Assembly: GCA_039583875.1 (NCBI GenBank) | Contig: CM077151.1 | Location: 28,906,390-28,970,389, forward strand | Origin: Platanthera guangdongensis | Lineage: Eukaryota; Streptophyta; Magnoliopsida; Asparagales; Orchidaceae | DNA: 64,000 bases | Direction of reading: 5' to 3' | Part shown: positions 24,053 through 37,721 of the stretch, one piece after another | How the letters are laid out: the number at the start of each line of letters is the position of its first letter | How positions within the stretch are numbered: position 1 is the stretch's first letter | The notes under the pieces: model-generated | The model's database searches: none | Told to the model about the DNA's origin: nothing | What the model saw: only the letters and a program-made list of their open reading frames with translations | Position numbers and translations under genes: made by a program

Positions 24053-27000
24053 GTAAGTTCCCTTACTGTCGAATGTTCCTCTTTCCTCAGATCTCCTCTT
24101 CCGCTTAGGTTTATGTTATGTATTTGGTCAACCCAGTAGATCTATCCTGAAAAAAATGCTAAATGCATTTCGATCGGTGATGGAATACAGGATGGGGCAC
24201 GAACGAGGGGCTGATCATCTCCATCCTCTCCCACCGCTCTTCCGCCCACCGCCGCGAGATTCGGAAAGCATACGCTGTTTTATTCGGTGAAGATCTTCTC
24301 AAAGCTCTCGATAAAGAGCTCTCGCGTGATTTCGAAGTATGTTAACCTGCCATTCTCTGTTATCCCAAGTTCTTTTGTTTCCATTTCATTTCCTAGGCAA
24401 TAGTGAGAGTCTGAGTATCTGGTTCTACTTTTTTTGGCAGAAAATCGTGCTTCTCTGGGTGCTTGATCATGCGGAAAGGGACGCTGTGCTAGCCTATGAT
24501 TCGGCGAGGAGGTGGGGGCCCGGCGATCGTGCCCTAATTGAGATCGCCTGTGCCCGGAGCTCAGATGAGCTTTTTGCAGCAAGGAGGGCTTATCATGCCC
24601 GCTATAAGCGATCCCTTGAGGAGGACGTTGCAACGCATGCCAAGGGAGATTTCAGGAAGGTTATTGTTATTTTACATGTAGCTGCTAGTACATTTTTAGG
24701 GTTAGATAATTTCAGTTTTTCTTTAAAATTGTTTGATTGTCACTATGTTTTATTCATAATATTATTTGGCTCTAAGCTAAGGGATTTGAAGATTTTGTGG
24801 ATCACCATTGATCTGTTTTGTTGGGTTTATTTGTGGAGTTTGTTTGGATTTAGAATTTATGCCTGATAATAATCTAAACAAACTTCAAAATCATTATATG
24901 AGAAACAACAAATTTCAAGATATTGTTGGTTGTATCAAAAGGCTTAAATCCCTTAATCCATGATGCAGCCAAGTAGTTCTTATAGCATCTTTCAATTGAA
25001 TCGTTTTGTAGGTTGGTTTTAATATCTGAAAATGATGTTTTATTATCTTGATTAGACTAAAAAAATATTTTCATTCCATTAGCTCTGTGAATTTGTGGTC
25101 TGTTGAGATGTATTCTCGGAGTCGAACCGTATTCACGCAGGTTGTAGGTTTAGGAACCTTGGCACGAACAGGGCTTGTATAGTTGATAGTGTTTGTAGTT
25201 TAGGCTATATTTGGTTCGGCGGTGGCGAGTGCATCCGGTGGGTGGACATGGGGAGTTGGAACTGGAGGGAGGGAGGTGAGGTTGGAAAAGCCGTATTTTC
25301 GGGGCGTTTCCTCCTTGTTGCGGGTCCAAAACGCGGCAAACGAATATGGAAAACCGTTTGTATTGCCGCCGTCCTGCAACGTTTCCCCTAAACGCGGAGC
25401 AAAAACACGGAACCAAATGAACCCTTAATTTGTCATGCATTCATGGAATCCCCGTTGATCTCAAATGGAAGAGAATTTTTCTAATGTGACCATTGTTATA
25501 GAAATTTTTGGGACTGGCTCGGGATCCAAACCAGAGCCCGAGACTGCCGAGATCTTGACGAGTGTATTGCAAACTAATTTTTTTAAAGCATTCATGCATG
25601 GTCCTGCAAAGTGAAAATTATCTCTATGCTAGAAAATGACCTCCTTGGGAGATGAAAATGATCTTTTAGAGGTAGAATACAAATGATTTCCCTGCTTTGG
25701 ATCAAACTGACCTTTTTGATCTCTCTGGGAGAACATTTGAATCTCGGAGGATTATTTTGATCTCCTAGAGAGATCTTTTTGATCCTGTGGTGAGATCATT
25801 TTGATCTCCCGGATAGACAATTTTGATATCTCAGGCAGGTCATTTTGATCTCTAGGGTCTCGAGTCGTAATTTGGGTCTAAATTTGGGACTCTGACTCAT
25901 GATTGTTGCATTATTATAATGGTGTTCTGAGAATATTGTTTCTGTCCAGATCTTGGTGCTACTTTTGACTGCATACCGCTACGAGGGCCCTGAGGTGAAC
26001 CTAACATTGGCAAAATCGGAGGCAAAGCTGCTTCATGAAAAAATTGAAGGTAAATCGTACTCCGACGAGGAAATTATCAGAGTTCTCACTACAAGAAGTA
26101 AAGCACAGCTGGAGGCAACTTTTAATGCTTACAACAACACATTTGGTCATCCAATTAACAAGGTATTAATTCATTTAGAGAAACCTCTTTGGCGTGTTTT
26201 TTCTTTCTTATGTTTCTTGATATCTTCTCTTGACTGAAGTAATTGTTTTTATCTTTTAGTCTATTGAATTTAACCAAGCGCGTGTACTGTTTCATTCGCT
26301 TTGCTATTATATAAACCTATTCCATATTGCTTCATCTTTATCCTGACCATTCTGTGAGTGAGATTTAGACAACAAAGGAACATTTTTTGGAGCGTGGGTG
26401 GCAGCCATTGCCGTCTTACCTTTTCGCATTTAAGGCTGCTTTTGCAAAAACAATGGCCGCTGCTTCTGAAAAGCAGTCCCAACTAGTGGTTATATTGGTG
26501 CAGGAACACTCCAGTTGACTTTCTTTTGTGGGCTTAAGCTTTTGGATCGAATGTAATTTTGATGGCTAGTGTATTTGGTATACACATGAACTTCATCTTT
26601 TGGTTGGATTTGATTGCTAATATATTTGGACCAATTTTTGTTTCACTAATTCTCGTCCCAAATAATGGTTAGCATTTCACGTGGTTTCTGGCATTTATTA
26701 GGCTTGGGCTTTTCGTTTGGAGGGACTTATTTTCACCGGTCAAGCGGTCATGACCGCATGAACCGGACCTTAATTTAGGTCCGGTTCATCTGGTCGTAAC
26801 CGCTTGACCGGTGAAAATAAGTCCCCCCAAACGGAGTCTTGGTGTCTTTAATCATGGATGAAGAAAATTCAAGAGTGGGGAACTCTCAAGTGCGTTCTTA
26901 GTGCATGATACTTGTGATATTAGAAACTTTTTGTTTGAGGGGCGGAATGATGACCGACTTTAAGAACTCTCATGCGAGAGAGTGATTGTTAAGATGTGTG

Positions 27001-30000
27001 TCATCAATATAAGAATCTAAGATATCAAGCTTCCTTTTTTAAAGCTATTCCTTCACAAATCTTATGCATATTCTTTTTAATCCATCGTTTCTAAGAAATT
27101 GACACTCCTAATGAGTAAAGAAATGACTAAAGAGCATTTTAGCTTTTTATACAATATTTCTTCTATACTTTCCCGCAAGTTGGAACATACATATCTTAGG
27201 ATTCGAGCTTGGAAGCAAATAGATGATAAAGTGACCGAGGCTAGACCTTTGTGAAGTTATCAGAGAGCGGTGATGCAATGGGAACTCGTCAGAGATCAAT
27301 TTTGTGAAGCTGAATTTTTCTCTAATGAAGCGACAGTTTACTTCAATATGCTTGATTCGTACATGCAAGACATGATTTTCGGCTCTATCGATACCAACTT
27401 TACTATCTCAATAATGTCTCTTCATTGTCAATGTCATATTACTTGGTAAATACTCAAGCAACAAGAAGGGCTTTTAAACGCTAAACTAACCCATCTTGAT
27501 GGATTTTTTAACCGTGAACACCCATTTACACTGCCTTGGGATTGTCCACGGTAAAGAGACTAAATATCTAAGCCATTTCATCATCCATTGCCTCCCGGTA
27601 CCCCTGATGCTATAGAGCCTTATGTACAGAAGATGAGATGGGGATAGTGTGAGGCCCCAATTTAGACCCCACAAGAAATCTGTATTTAAGCTTATTTCAA
27701 GTCATTCGCCCTAGGATGAAGTAATGATAGAGAGTACAAAATAAAACACATAATAAAAACTTTTCGTGAATTTCATTCATACCTTCCTTCATTACTCAGC
27801 TAATTTCTTATTTTATTCATCAATCACACGAATCTCTTTCGGAACACTCGGGAATGCATCAGTTACCTAAAATGATAAACCACGACAGGTTTAGTCATAA
27901 AAATATGACTAAACGAGTAACATATCTTTTTAAATGTTGTACATGCAACCAAAAAATTTCAGTATCAATATGCATAAGTTTTCAATTTCTCAATTTCTAT
28001 AGTATCTAAGCAACATTGTTTTATATTTCAGATTTTTGTATTCTTTCGCATTCATTTCTTTAAGTTCTTCAAGTTCTTTTCAATGCATTTTAACTTGTTT
28101 CTATCTCTTTTAATCAAATTCTCAATTCAATCTCATTCAGATAAAATTCAATTGTTTTTTTAATTTCATACTCAGAAATGTGAAGGGATTCATCATATCA
28201 TCAATTTATTAGCCAAACCCCCCTACCTGGGAAAATTTGTATGCAAACCCCCTACGTGGGATTCCCCTTAACATTTCTCATATGTATCTTATTAATCATC
28301 TTTTATCTTATCTTTCTTCTTCGGTTCGTATATACGTACATATATTCATCTTTCATATCCGTGGTTGCGTCGAAATCTCGTATCATCATGTTCTCTATTT
28401 ACATGTTCTCATTTGAATTTTTTTCATCTCTTTTTTTTATTATTTCCAACTTCGCGTTTTTTAGCGATTTTCTCTCTTTCAATTTCATGTCAATTCATGT
28501 CAATACACAAACACTAAATTAATTTCTGTATAAAAAAGCTATACACATGTATTCCGAAAATAATTTAAAGCTATGCATAATTAAAGAGGTAAGTACTCAC
28601 AAAAAATCTTCTTGGAGCATTATCACATCTTCAAGGGTCACCATCCTTTGTACCATCTGTTATTAAGTATTTGATTTAGTGAACCTACATTATTACGTAG
28701 GGACAACATTGACTCTCAAGAAATTATTAAAATCCTTTAAGACAAAACCAACTCTCAATCCCCATGTTAGATTTCCAAATCATATAGCCATAAAGTAAAT
28801 CTCACAACTCCAAACTCATTCTATGTACGTACACCCACATCTCACTTGAATACTTTATGTAAACCTTAGCATATTTATTTCTAGTAATATGTATGCTCAC
28901 CTAACTATTCCAAAAACACACTTTACTTCTCTCAAACCATAGATACTTGTTACGATCACAGATAAATTTCAGGAGGAATCCAGCAATGGGAAGGGCCGAC
29001 GGAGGTAAGGGGGAGACAAAACCCTAGAAGGGAGGAGGGAAGACTAAAGAGAGAGGGGAAGTTAGAGAGATAACCGAAACCTTAGATTAATTCTTCCATG
29101 CCTGTTACATGACCAAGGGCTCTATATATAGGCGCCGATGACATATTCATAAATAACACAAACATACAACCAAATATTAAAACACTTAAAACACTACAAA
29201 ACGACTTGGTACAACACGACTCAATAAACACGACTCAATAAACGCGACTCAGCATATAATTAAACAATAATAATAATAACTGACTACAGATCCGTAACAC
29301 TCCATCCATCCTTCAAAACGAGCTTGCCCTCAAGCTCATGTACCATGTGGGTGGCCGGATCATCGAGTACCTTGACCTCCTGCCAGAACAGGGTCTGGTA
29401 GCGCGTAGCAGCGACGACGGTGATGTCGAGTATCAGTGGTGTCATCAGAAAGACGGGCGGCAATAGTAACGGCTTCCGCAAGGTCAGTGGAGCGGTGGGG
29501 AGTAGCAGCCCCAAGGATGTCAGAGACGCGACGTTCGGCCGCAGGAACGGGTCCGCCGGGGTTAGCGGAGCACGGAGCAGCAGAAGAGGCGGCGATGCGG
29601 CCGGTGGAAGCGGCAAAGCAGGGGTCAGCGGAGCAAGAGCCGGGAGAGGAGGCGATGAGATGGTCGAAGGCGGCGGAGTGGGTGACCAGAGAGGTGGCGG
29701 AAGCGGCAGAGGAACGACCACCGTGGAGAGAGGCGGTACATTAGCTGCCGGTGCGCTTTCAACGGGAGGATCAACTGCGGGACGAAGGGGCAGACTGGTA
29801 TTGTAGAGGAATGTTAGGGGCGACATGACATAATAACTCTCGCATGGTGCAGGAGGCAACCAGGGTGGAGGCGACCTAGGGCAGGGAGCCTCGAGGGAGG
29901 TTGCGAAGGCCCGTCCGTTTAGAGCGGGGAGACGATCGACTTTGGCATGGAGAGAGACGCATGTGGCCAGGATTTGTGCAGCGAGTGCTGAAAAATCCCG

Positions 30001-33000
30001 TCGAGGGATGGTGTCCAGCGACGACAAGAATAGCGGCCCGGGAGCGGCGTCCATGGGGATATTAATGTAGGCTGGGGATGATGCCGACGACGTCAAGGTT
30101 GGTCGGCGACGACTGGTTGGCAAAACGGGGAAAAGCTGTGCGGAGTCGGCGGAAGACGGGAGCCCTGCGCGGAGATGTGGATCGGTGCGTGAAGGAGCTC
30201 GTTGGAAGCGACGGCCTGGCGAGGTGGGTTCCGGTCGGCCGAAACAGGCGAAATCCGTGCGGAAGTGGAGGGGTGTGGCGATCCCGGATTGTGGGTGATT
30301 GGTATTGGGAGAGGAGAGGGGCCGAGAGGTGGCCGGAGGGAGGAAATTGAGAAGAAGAAATCCTAGGCGATGGCCGGAGGAGAGGGAGACGATGGGACAA
30401 GGAAAACAGAAGAATAACTTTTCATTTCATTAATACCCAAATTTTATTACAAGGTTTCACCCCTATTTATATACTAATCTTTACAATGAGAAATAATAAA
30501 CCGACCCATGATAGAGAATACAACTAACGGCTCTGTGATCTCATCCGTTGGTTGGCAACATGAGGCATCCTGCGGTTGGCATTCTTTGGCTTTATCTGAT
30601 ATGATCTGTACCCTGTATTAGGTCAATGATGAATATCCTCCGTTGTTTGGTTGGTTGACCAAACTAGTGGACCCAGCTGTCCGCCTGGAAATAGTAAAAA
30701 GCCTTTTGCAAAAACTCTGTTGATCTGGACCGTTGATGAATTGAGGATAAATCTGAGACCGTTGATGTTGCTTTACACCTAACCCTAACATTGCCGACGC
30801 CTATTTAAGCACTGTCCTCAGTGCTTGTAGTTGGATTTCTGCTTTCCTGGTTCTGGAGCGGCATTGCGGCGAGGCTTTCGTTGAGGGTGGGAAGATCGTG
30901 GTCTGCTCGGGCATGGTTCGCCGTTGAAACAGCGCTGAAGGCAGTGGTGATGATCGGCTGAGGAAAGGAAGTCGTCTGAGGGCTGCACCTCATTGTTTCA
31001 ACGGCCATGCCATGATCTAGCGGTACCGTGAGTTTCCCGTCTCCTGCTTCCCTACTCTGTTTGCTCCCAGTCGTTTGGTTGGCGTGATGGTTTTTTTCTG
31101 GAATGTCCTGTAACGGTGATGGCACTGATGGTGTTTCCACTGTTTGTTTTATTTTGTTTTTCCGTTGCTTCCGCTTCCCTTTGTTTTTCCAAGTGAGATC
31201 TAAAGTTTCAGCCCAGTGGTCATCGATCTGTCGTTTTATTGCGTCTTGAAGGCGTGGGTTGTCACTGAAGTCCTGTATATCTTCCCATGTACTATCCGCA
31301 GGTGGTAAGCCATGCCATTGTACTAGGGCCTGTATGATGTGTTGTCCGTGCCTGATGATTCGCCTTGTGCTGATGATGGCTAATGGCTCATGTAAGGGCC
31401 GATTGTCCCGGCTGTATTCTGGCAGCTCGATGATTTGTTCATTTGGGTTCCCGTCGTATGGCTTGAGCAGTGAGACGTGGAAAACGGGATGTATTTTTGA
31501 AGTGGGAGGGAGAAGTAAGCGATATGCGACTTCCCCGATGACTTCGTCTATTTGGTATGGTCCATAGTATTTTAATCCCAATTTCCGGCCTTTCGGACGT
31601 GTGACTGAAAGTTGGCGGAAAGGGTGTAATTTGAGTAGCACCCAGTCTCCTTTGTCCAGTTTTAAGTCCACCCTTTTTTTGTCTGCCTGACTTTTCATGC
31701 GTTGTTGAGCTTTTGCTAAGTTATCTTTGAGGCAGTGCACTATCTCTTCCCTGGTCCGAAATGTGCTCTCCACTGCTTCATTTGATGTTGTACCTGCACA
31801 ACCCAGGAGGTGGGCGACCAAACATGACCTCAAAAGGGGTCATGTTGGTCGAAGAGTTATACGTGGTATTGTAGTGATATTCCGCATTATTTAAAAATGA
31901 AGTCCATTTGTTAGGATTCTCATGACAGTAAACCCGTAGATATTGTTCCAAACATCTGTTGACCCTTTCCGTTAAACCGTCTGTTTGCGGGTGGTAAGCG
32001 GAACTGTATTGAAGGGTCGTGCCTTGTAGTTTAAAAAATTCAACCCAAAATTTGCTTAAAAAAATCCTATCCCTGTCTGTTGTGATGGTTTCTGGCATCC
32101 CATGTAATTTTCCAACACAGTTCCAGAACGCACTGGCAACAGTGGGTCCTGTTATTGGATGTTTGAGGGCGATAAAATGTGCTGCTTTGGAAAACCTATC
32201 CACTATAACTAGTATGATTGTATATCCATTTGAGTTGGGTAGGTCGGTAATAAAGTCCATTGTGATGTCTGCCCATAAGCGCTTAGGTGTTGGCAAGGGG
32301 TGTAAAAGACCATAGGGCAGGTGGTTTGAAGCTTTGGCTTTCTGGCAGATATCACATTGTTTTATATAGTTAGAGACGCCTGCTTTCATTTTATGCCAAA
32401 AAAAATGGGTTTGTATTCGTTGTATGGTTCCCTTAATGCCAGAATGCCTACCCCATAGACTGGAATGAGCCTCGCTTATAATTTTGTTTTTAATGGTTGA
32501 ATGATTAGGTATATAAATTCGTTGTGTGAAGGTGATATAATTGTCTTTTATTTTCCATGACGGATAATTCTGGGGTTCTTTTCGTATTGAATGTGCTAAT
32601 TCGTCTGTATTGTAGTCTTGTTCCAGCCCCTGTAAAATTGTAGAAAAAGGGGTGGTAATCAGTTGTAGGGTCATTAAGCTTGGTGTGGTTTGTTGTTCTT
32701 GTAAATCTGGATGGATGGAAAAGTCGGATAGGCGAGACAATGAGTCCGCGGCTTGGTTACTTTGCCCTGTCTTGTAATGTATAGAGAAATCATATCCCAT
32801 GAGTTTGGAAAGAAAAAACTGTTGTTCAGGGGTTTGTATTTGTTGGGTGAGCAGGTGGTGCAAGCTTTGGTGGTCTGTTAGTATTTTGAACTGATGGCCC
32901 AATAAATACTGCCTCCATTTTGCCACAGCAGCTGTAACTGCGTATAGTTCTCTTATATAGGTTGATTTTTTTTGCATCATAGGAGAGAGTTTCTTACTAA

Positions 33001-36000
33001 AGAAAGCTATGGTTCCTTGAGCCTGTTTAAGTATTGCTCCTATCCCTGTACCCGATGCATCAGTTTCCAGAATAAATTCTTCAGAAAAATTGGGTAAGGC
33101 TAAGATGGGGTGGGAAAGTAATTTGTCTTTTAAAGTGTCAAAAGCTTCCTGGGTTTTCGTAGTCCAGAGAAAAGTAGTTTTTTTTAACAATTCTGTGAGG
33201 GGAAAAGCTAACTTAGCATAATTTTGGATGAATTTTCGGTAGTAACCCGTTAATCCTAAGAAAGCCCTTATGTTTTTCTGGTTCTTTGGTACGGGAAATT
33301 GTTCTATAGCCTCAATATTACTCTTATTTGGGCTAACTTGCCCATTATGAATGATGTGGCCTAGAAATTCTACATTGGTAGCTAAAAAACAACATTTGGA
33401 CCTTTTGATATATAATGAGTTATCTTTCAGTATTTCTAAGGTCTTATGCAAGTGCTGTAAATGTTCTTCCTGTGTAGCACTATATATAAGTATGTCATCA
33501 AAAAATATGACCACAAACTTTCGCAAAAATGGTTGGAATATGGTATTCATTAAGGCTTGGAACGTGGAAGGAGCGTTCGTCAGGCCAAATGGCATTACGA
33601 GGAACTCGTAATGCCCTTGATGTGTGCGAAAAGCTGTTTTGTGGATATCTGCTGCTGCCATTTTTATTTGATGATATCCAGACCGTAAATCAAGTTTTGA
33701 AAAAAATCGAGCCATATACAACTCATCTAGTAATTCGTCTATTGTAGGTATAGGAAACTTATCTCGTATTGTTATCTTATTTAGAGCTCGATAATCTACG
33801 CAGAATCTCCATGAACCATCTTTTTTTTTAACTAGAAGGACGGGTGAACTGAAGTGTGAAGTGCTAGGCCGTATCTGCCCGTTCCTTAGCATTTCCTTCA
33901 CCATTCTTTCAATCTCGTTCTTTTGGTGATATGGATACCTGAATGGCCTAAGATTTGGTGCCATTGCCTCAGCCTGCAAATTAATTTGATGATCAATTTC
34001 TCGTGTGGGTGGTAAATTGGTGGGCTCTTCGAATAGTTGGCTGTATTGTATTAGTAGCTCTTGGTATTTTCGGGGTAAGACTTTGTCTTTAGCTATATCC
34101 ATTTGGAAATGACTCTCACGTCCTGGACTCTCTTTTGAGACAAGTAGACATAGTGTAGTTGGTTTTAATGCTACCATCCTCATGAGCTGCGATGATGATA
34201 CTTGACCCACATGGGAGTCCTTATGATGACCAACAAGTGGTACTTGTCCTAAAATTCCTGAATATGATAACGTAAGTAGGGAATAATCCATAGTTACTGG
34301 TCCTAGTGCTCTTAACCAGCTTTGTCCCAGTATGAGATCCGCCCCCTCGATCTCTAGCACGTACAATTGTACGTTGTATCTGTGGGTCTGTATGAGCAGC
34401 GAAATATTTTTGCACTTGCCTTTACAAGTTTCAGTTGTGCCGTTGCCCATGTACACAGGGAATTTGTCAACCGTTGTGATTGGGAGTTGGAGGCGCTCGG
34501 TCATCCGAGTTGATATAAAGTTATGTGTGCTTCCTCCGTCTACTAATAATTCCAATGGTTGATTATAAATGTAGCCAGTCATCCTTAATCCATGATCTGG
34601 GCATGCGCCTGTCAAGGATTGTAAACAGATCATGGTTGAGGGTGCACCCTCCTCTGTGGAAATAAATTCTGAGTCTTCTTCGACCTCTTCTCCCTCTTCT
34701 GTTCCTGCTAAATATAACAGAGCTCCTTTTCCCTTACATCTATGTCCTATTTGGTATTTCTCATCACAATTATAGCAGAGTCCCTTCTCCCTTCTTGCTT
34801 GTAATTCATTAGGGGAAAGTCTTTTAATAGGTGGAAGTCTGGATCTGTAGTTCTGGGTTAATTGTCTACTGTTGTCTTGGTTTTTGATTGCTAATGTGGT
34901 GTTATTTGGGATTCTGTTTCTATAGCCTCTATTCTGTTGATCCTCATACATACGAGCGATTGAGTAAGCATCATGGATCTCTGTTGGGCGAGATAAAAGA
35001 ACTGGTCCCCTGATGTCTTCCTTAAGGCCGTATACAAACATGTCAGTAATAAATTGTGGTTGTAGGCCTGGAACCTGAGCTATTAATTCTTCAAACTCTG
35101 TTTTATATTGAGCTACAATTGTTATTTGTTGTAATTTAGTTAATATCCCAGCGGGTCGTATATAGGGAGATGGTCCAAAACGTTTCTAAAGTGCGTCAAC
35201 AAACAAAGGGAATGTTAGTGCTGGGTGGTCCTTAAGGATGGCTTGATACCATTTTGATGCTGGTTTATCCAAATGATAGGATGCGATGAGTAAGTAATCT
35301 TGTGTTCTTATTTCATTATAATCAAAATACCGGCGTAGCTCATAGAGCCAGTCGGTCGGGTCTCCATCAGAGAATCTTCGGCAAGATATTTCTATTTTAT
35401 TAGTTTGTGCAGAAACTACCTGGATTTGTGGCGCTGGTGGGGCCGCCCCAAGAATTCCGCCTGTAGTTGCTCCAGGAAATGATTCAGGAATTCGTTGATT
35501 ACTTTGTGCCTCTTCAACTAAGGGTGGCACCAAGTAATCTTTCTGCTTTCCCATGCCCATCGTCCTATGTAGGTTCTCGAAATGCATGACCATGTCTCGC
35601 CTAAGTGCCGTCATTTGCTCGGCTATCTGTTCTGCCGCACCCTCCTTCGTTTCAAGAATCTGGCGTGAGAAGATGTTTTCTTTTGCTTGTAATTCGGCTG
35701 TGAATTGTTGTTGAAGCCGATTGGTGTGCTGCGCCAATTCCGTGATGATTCTTTGATGCATTTCTTCCATTTCTGATGATCGTTTCGCCTGCTCGGTTTG
35801 CAAAGCCGTCTTGAGTTCGGTGATGGAACGTAGTCCGTCGCTCATCTTGGATTTCGGGATCGTGGTTGTCTGATCTCAACGAGAGCACCAAAATGTGGCG
35901 ATCCCGGATTGTGGGTGATTGGTATTGGGAGAGGAGAGGGGCCGAGAGGTGGCCGGAGGGAGGAAATTGAGAAGAAGAAAGCCTAGGCGATGGCCGGAGG

Positions 36001-37639
36001 AGAGGGAGACGATGGGACAAGGAAAACAGAAGAATAACTTTTCATTTCATTAATACCCTAATTTTATTACAAGGTTTCACCCCTATTTATATACTAATCT
36101 TTACAATGAGAAATAATAAACCGACCCATGATAGAGAATACAACTAACGGCTCTGTGATCTCATCCGTTGGTTGGCAACATGAGGCATCCTGCGGTTGGC
36201 ATTCTTTGGCTTTATCTGATATGATCTGTACCCTGTATTAGGTCAATGATGAATATCCTCCGTTGTTTGGTTGGTTGACCAAACTAGTGGACCCAGCTGT
36301 CCGCCTGGAAATAGTAAAAAGCCTTTTGCAAAAACTCTGCTGATCTGGACCGTTGATGAATTGAGGATAAATCTGAGACCGTTGATGTTGCTTTACACCT
36401 AACCCTAACAAGGGGCCTGTGCGGAAGCGGCGAATCTGATTGAAATCAGGAAGTCGGTGCTGATGGTCGTGGGCCTTCAGCGAATCGGCAGACGCGGGCT
36501 TCGACGACAGCAGTTCGGTTCGAAATCAACGGGGTCAGCTACTTGAAGGAGGGGACCTGTTGTGGATCTGGCAGAAGCTGGTGGTGGGCGGCCTTTCTGC
36601 GTTAAAACAGGTTCGACGTGAGCGAATCAAGGAAAATCCGACGTTGGAGCTGGCGGATGGGGGCCGACGCTGACCCAGGCGCGGGATCGGGCGCAGAAAC
36701 AAAACGCGTTGCAGGTGTCGCTAGGCAGAAACGAGGTGGATTGGGCTTGTGCGGATCTGTAATGGAACGGTGCGGGCATCGTTGCTTCATGGAATCGGCC
36801 AGCGCTGGGCTGTTGGGGAGAGGAAACATACGAGGATCCGGCGAGGAACAACAAAGGCGGACAATCACGACACCGACAGCGAGATAGCGGGCGATGAGGC
36901 AGGTCGGACCAATTGTTACTGTAGAAGAATGCTGAAACCTTGTATATACTTCTTCAATACATAATTTCAAGTATGAATACATATATATAGACACACACAC
37001 ATATATATAAATATCTTTCACTATTATAAGGGGAAAGTTGTCTTTGGCGAAACATTCAAAAATACCAATTATGCCCTCATTTTTATATTTTAATGACTTA
37101 ACATATATTATAATCTATTTCAAAGAAATTAAAATACAATGTTCATTCAAGTAATTACACTATAAAAAAATTAGAAGTAATGATGAAAATCCGTTTAAAT
37201 TCAAAAAAAAATTTAGTAAAGCTCCTACACCTACTATGGTAGGTTGTCATTAGGCATGTCGGTGGTCTATTCAAAGAAGGTTGTCATTAGGCATATCAGT
37301 GGTATTTTCGAGGTGATGACATTAAATTGATCAGCTTTATTAAAGTCAAAATTAATATTTTTATGTCGAAACATATATTGTTTTACAAAATAAAAATTGT
37401 AATATTTATGTATATTTTTTACGGTCATTTTGAGTACTCATATGTATATGTTGCAGGAGAAACCCGCTTTGATGGGGTGGGCGAAACCCGTCGTCGCCGG
37501 TTGGGTTTCGCCCCCATCCATTTCCTGGGTGCGGCCGAAGCCCGCCCGAGAGCATCGTGCTGGGGCGGGCAAAGCCCGCCGTCGCCGACCGGGTACTGTC
37601 GTGTCTGGCCGTAGGGGTGGAGCCCCGTGTCGGGCACTC

Positions 37640-37721
<82 letters not shown>

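Larger units (their letters stand above)
30269..36415 (-). mobile_element. Young full-length Ty3/gypsy chromovirus (with TSDs)
   Basis: The element is 30274-36410 (6137 bp), flanked by AGGGG at 30269-30273 and 36411-36415. Both 517-bp LTRs (30274-30790 and 35894-36410) start TGTGGCG and end CCCTAACA on the plus strand and differ at only 3 positions. On the minus strand the leader TTTTGGTGCTCTCGTTGAG directly follows the 5' LTR, a start seen in several plant chromoviruses. Gag, PR, RT, RNase H, integrase and a C-terminal chromodomain follow in order. One nonsense codon in gag and one frameshift at the end of the integrase core are the only coding defects I see. A recent insertion antisense to the annexin gene. 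Confidence 0.95.

Noticed and set aside
29420..29806. Gly/Arg-rich 128-codon frame on the plus strand
   Set aside because: Antisense shadow of the proline-rich frame on the minus strand.
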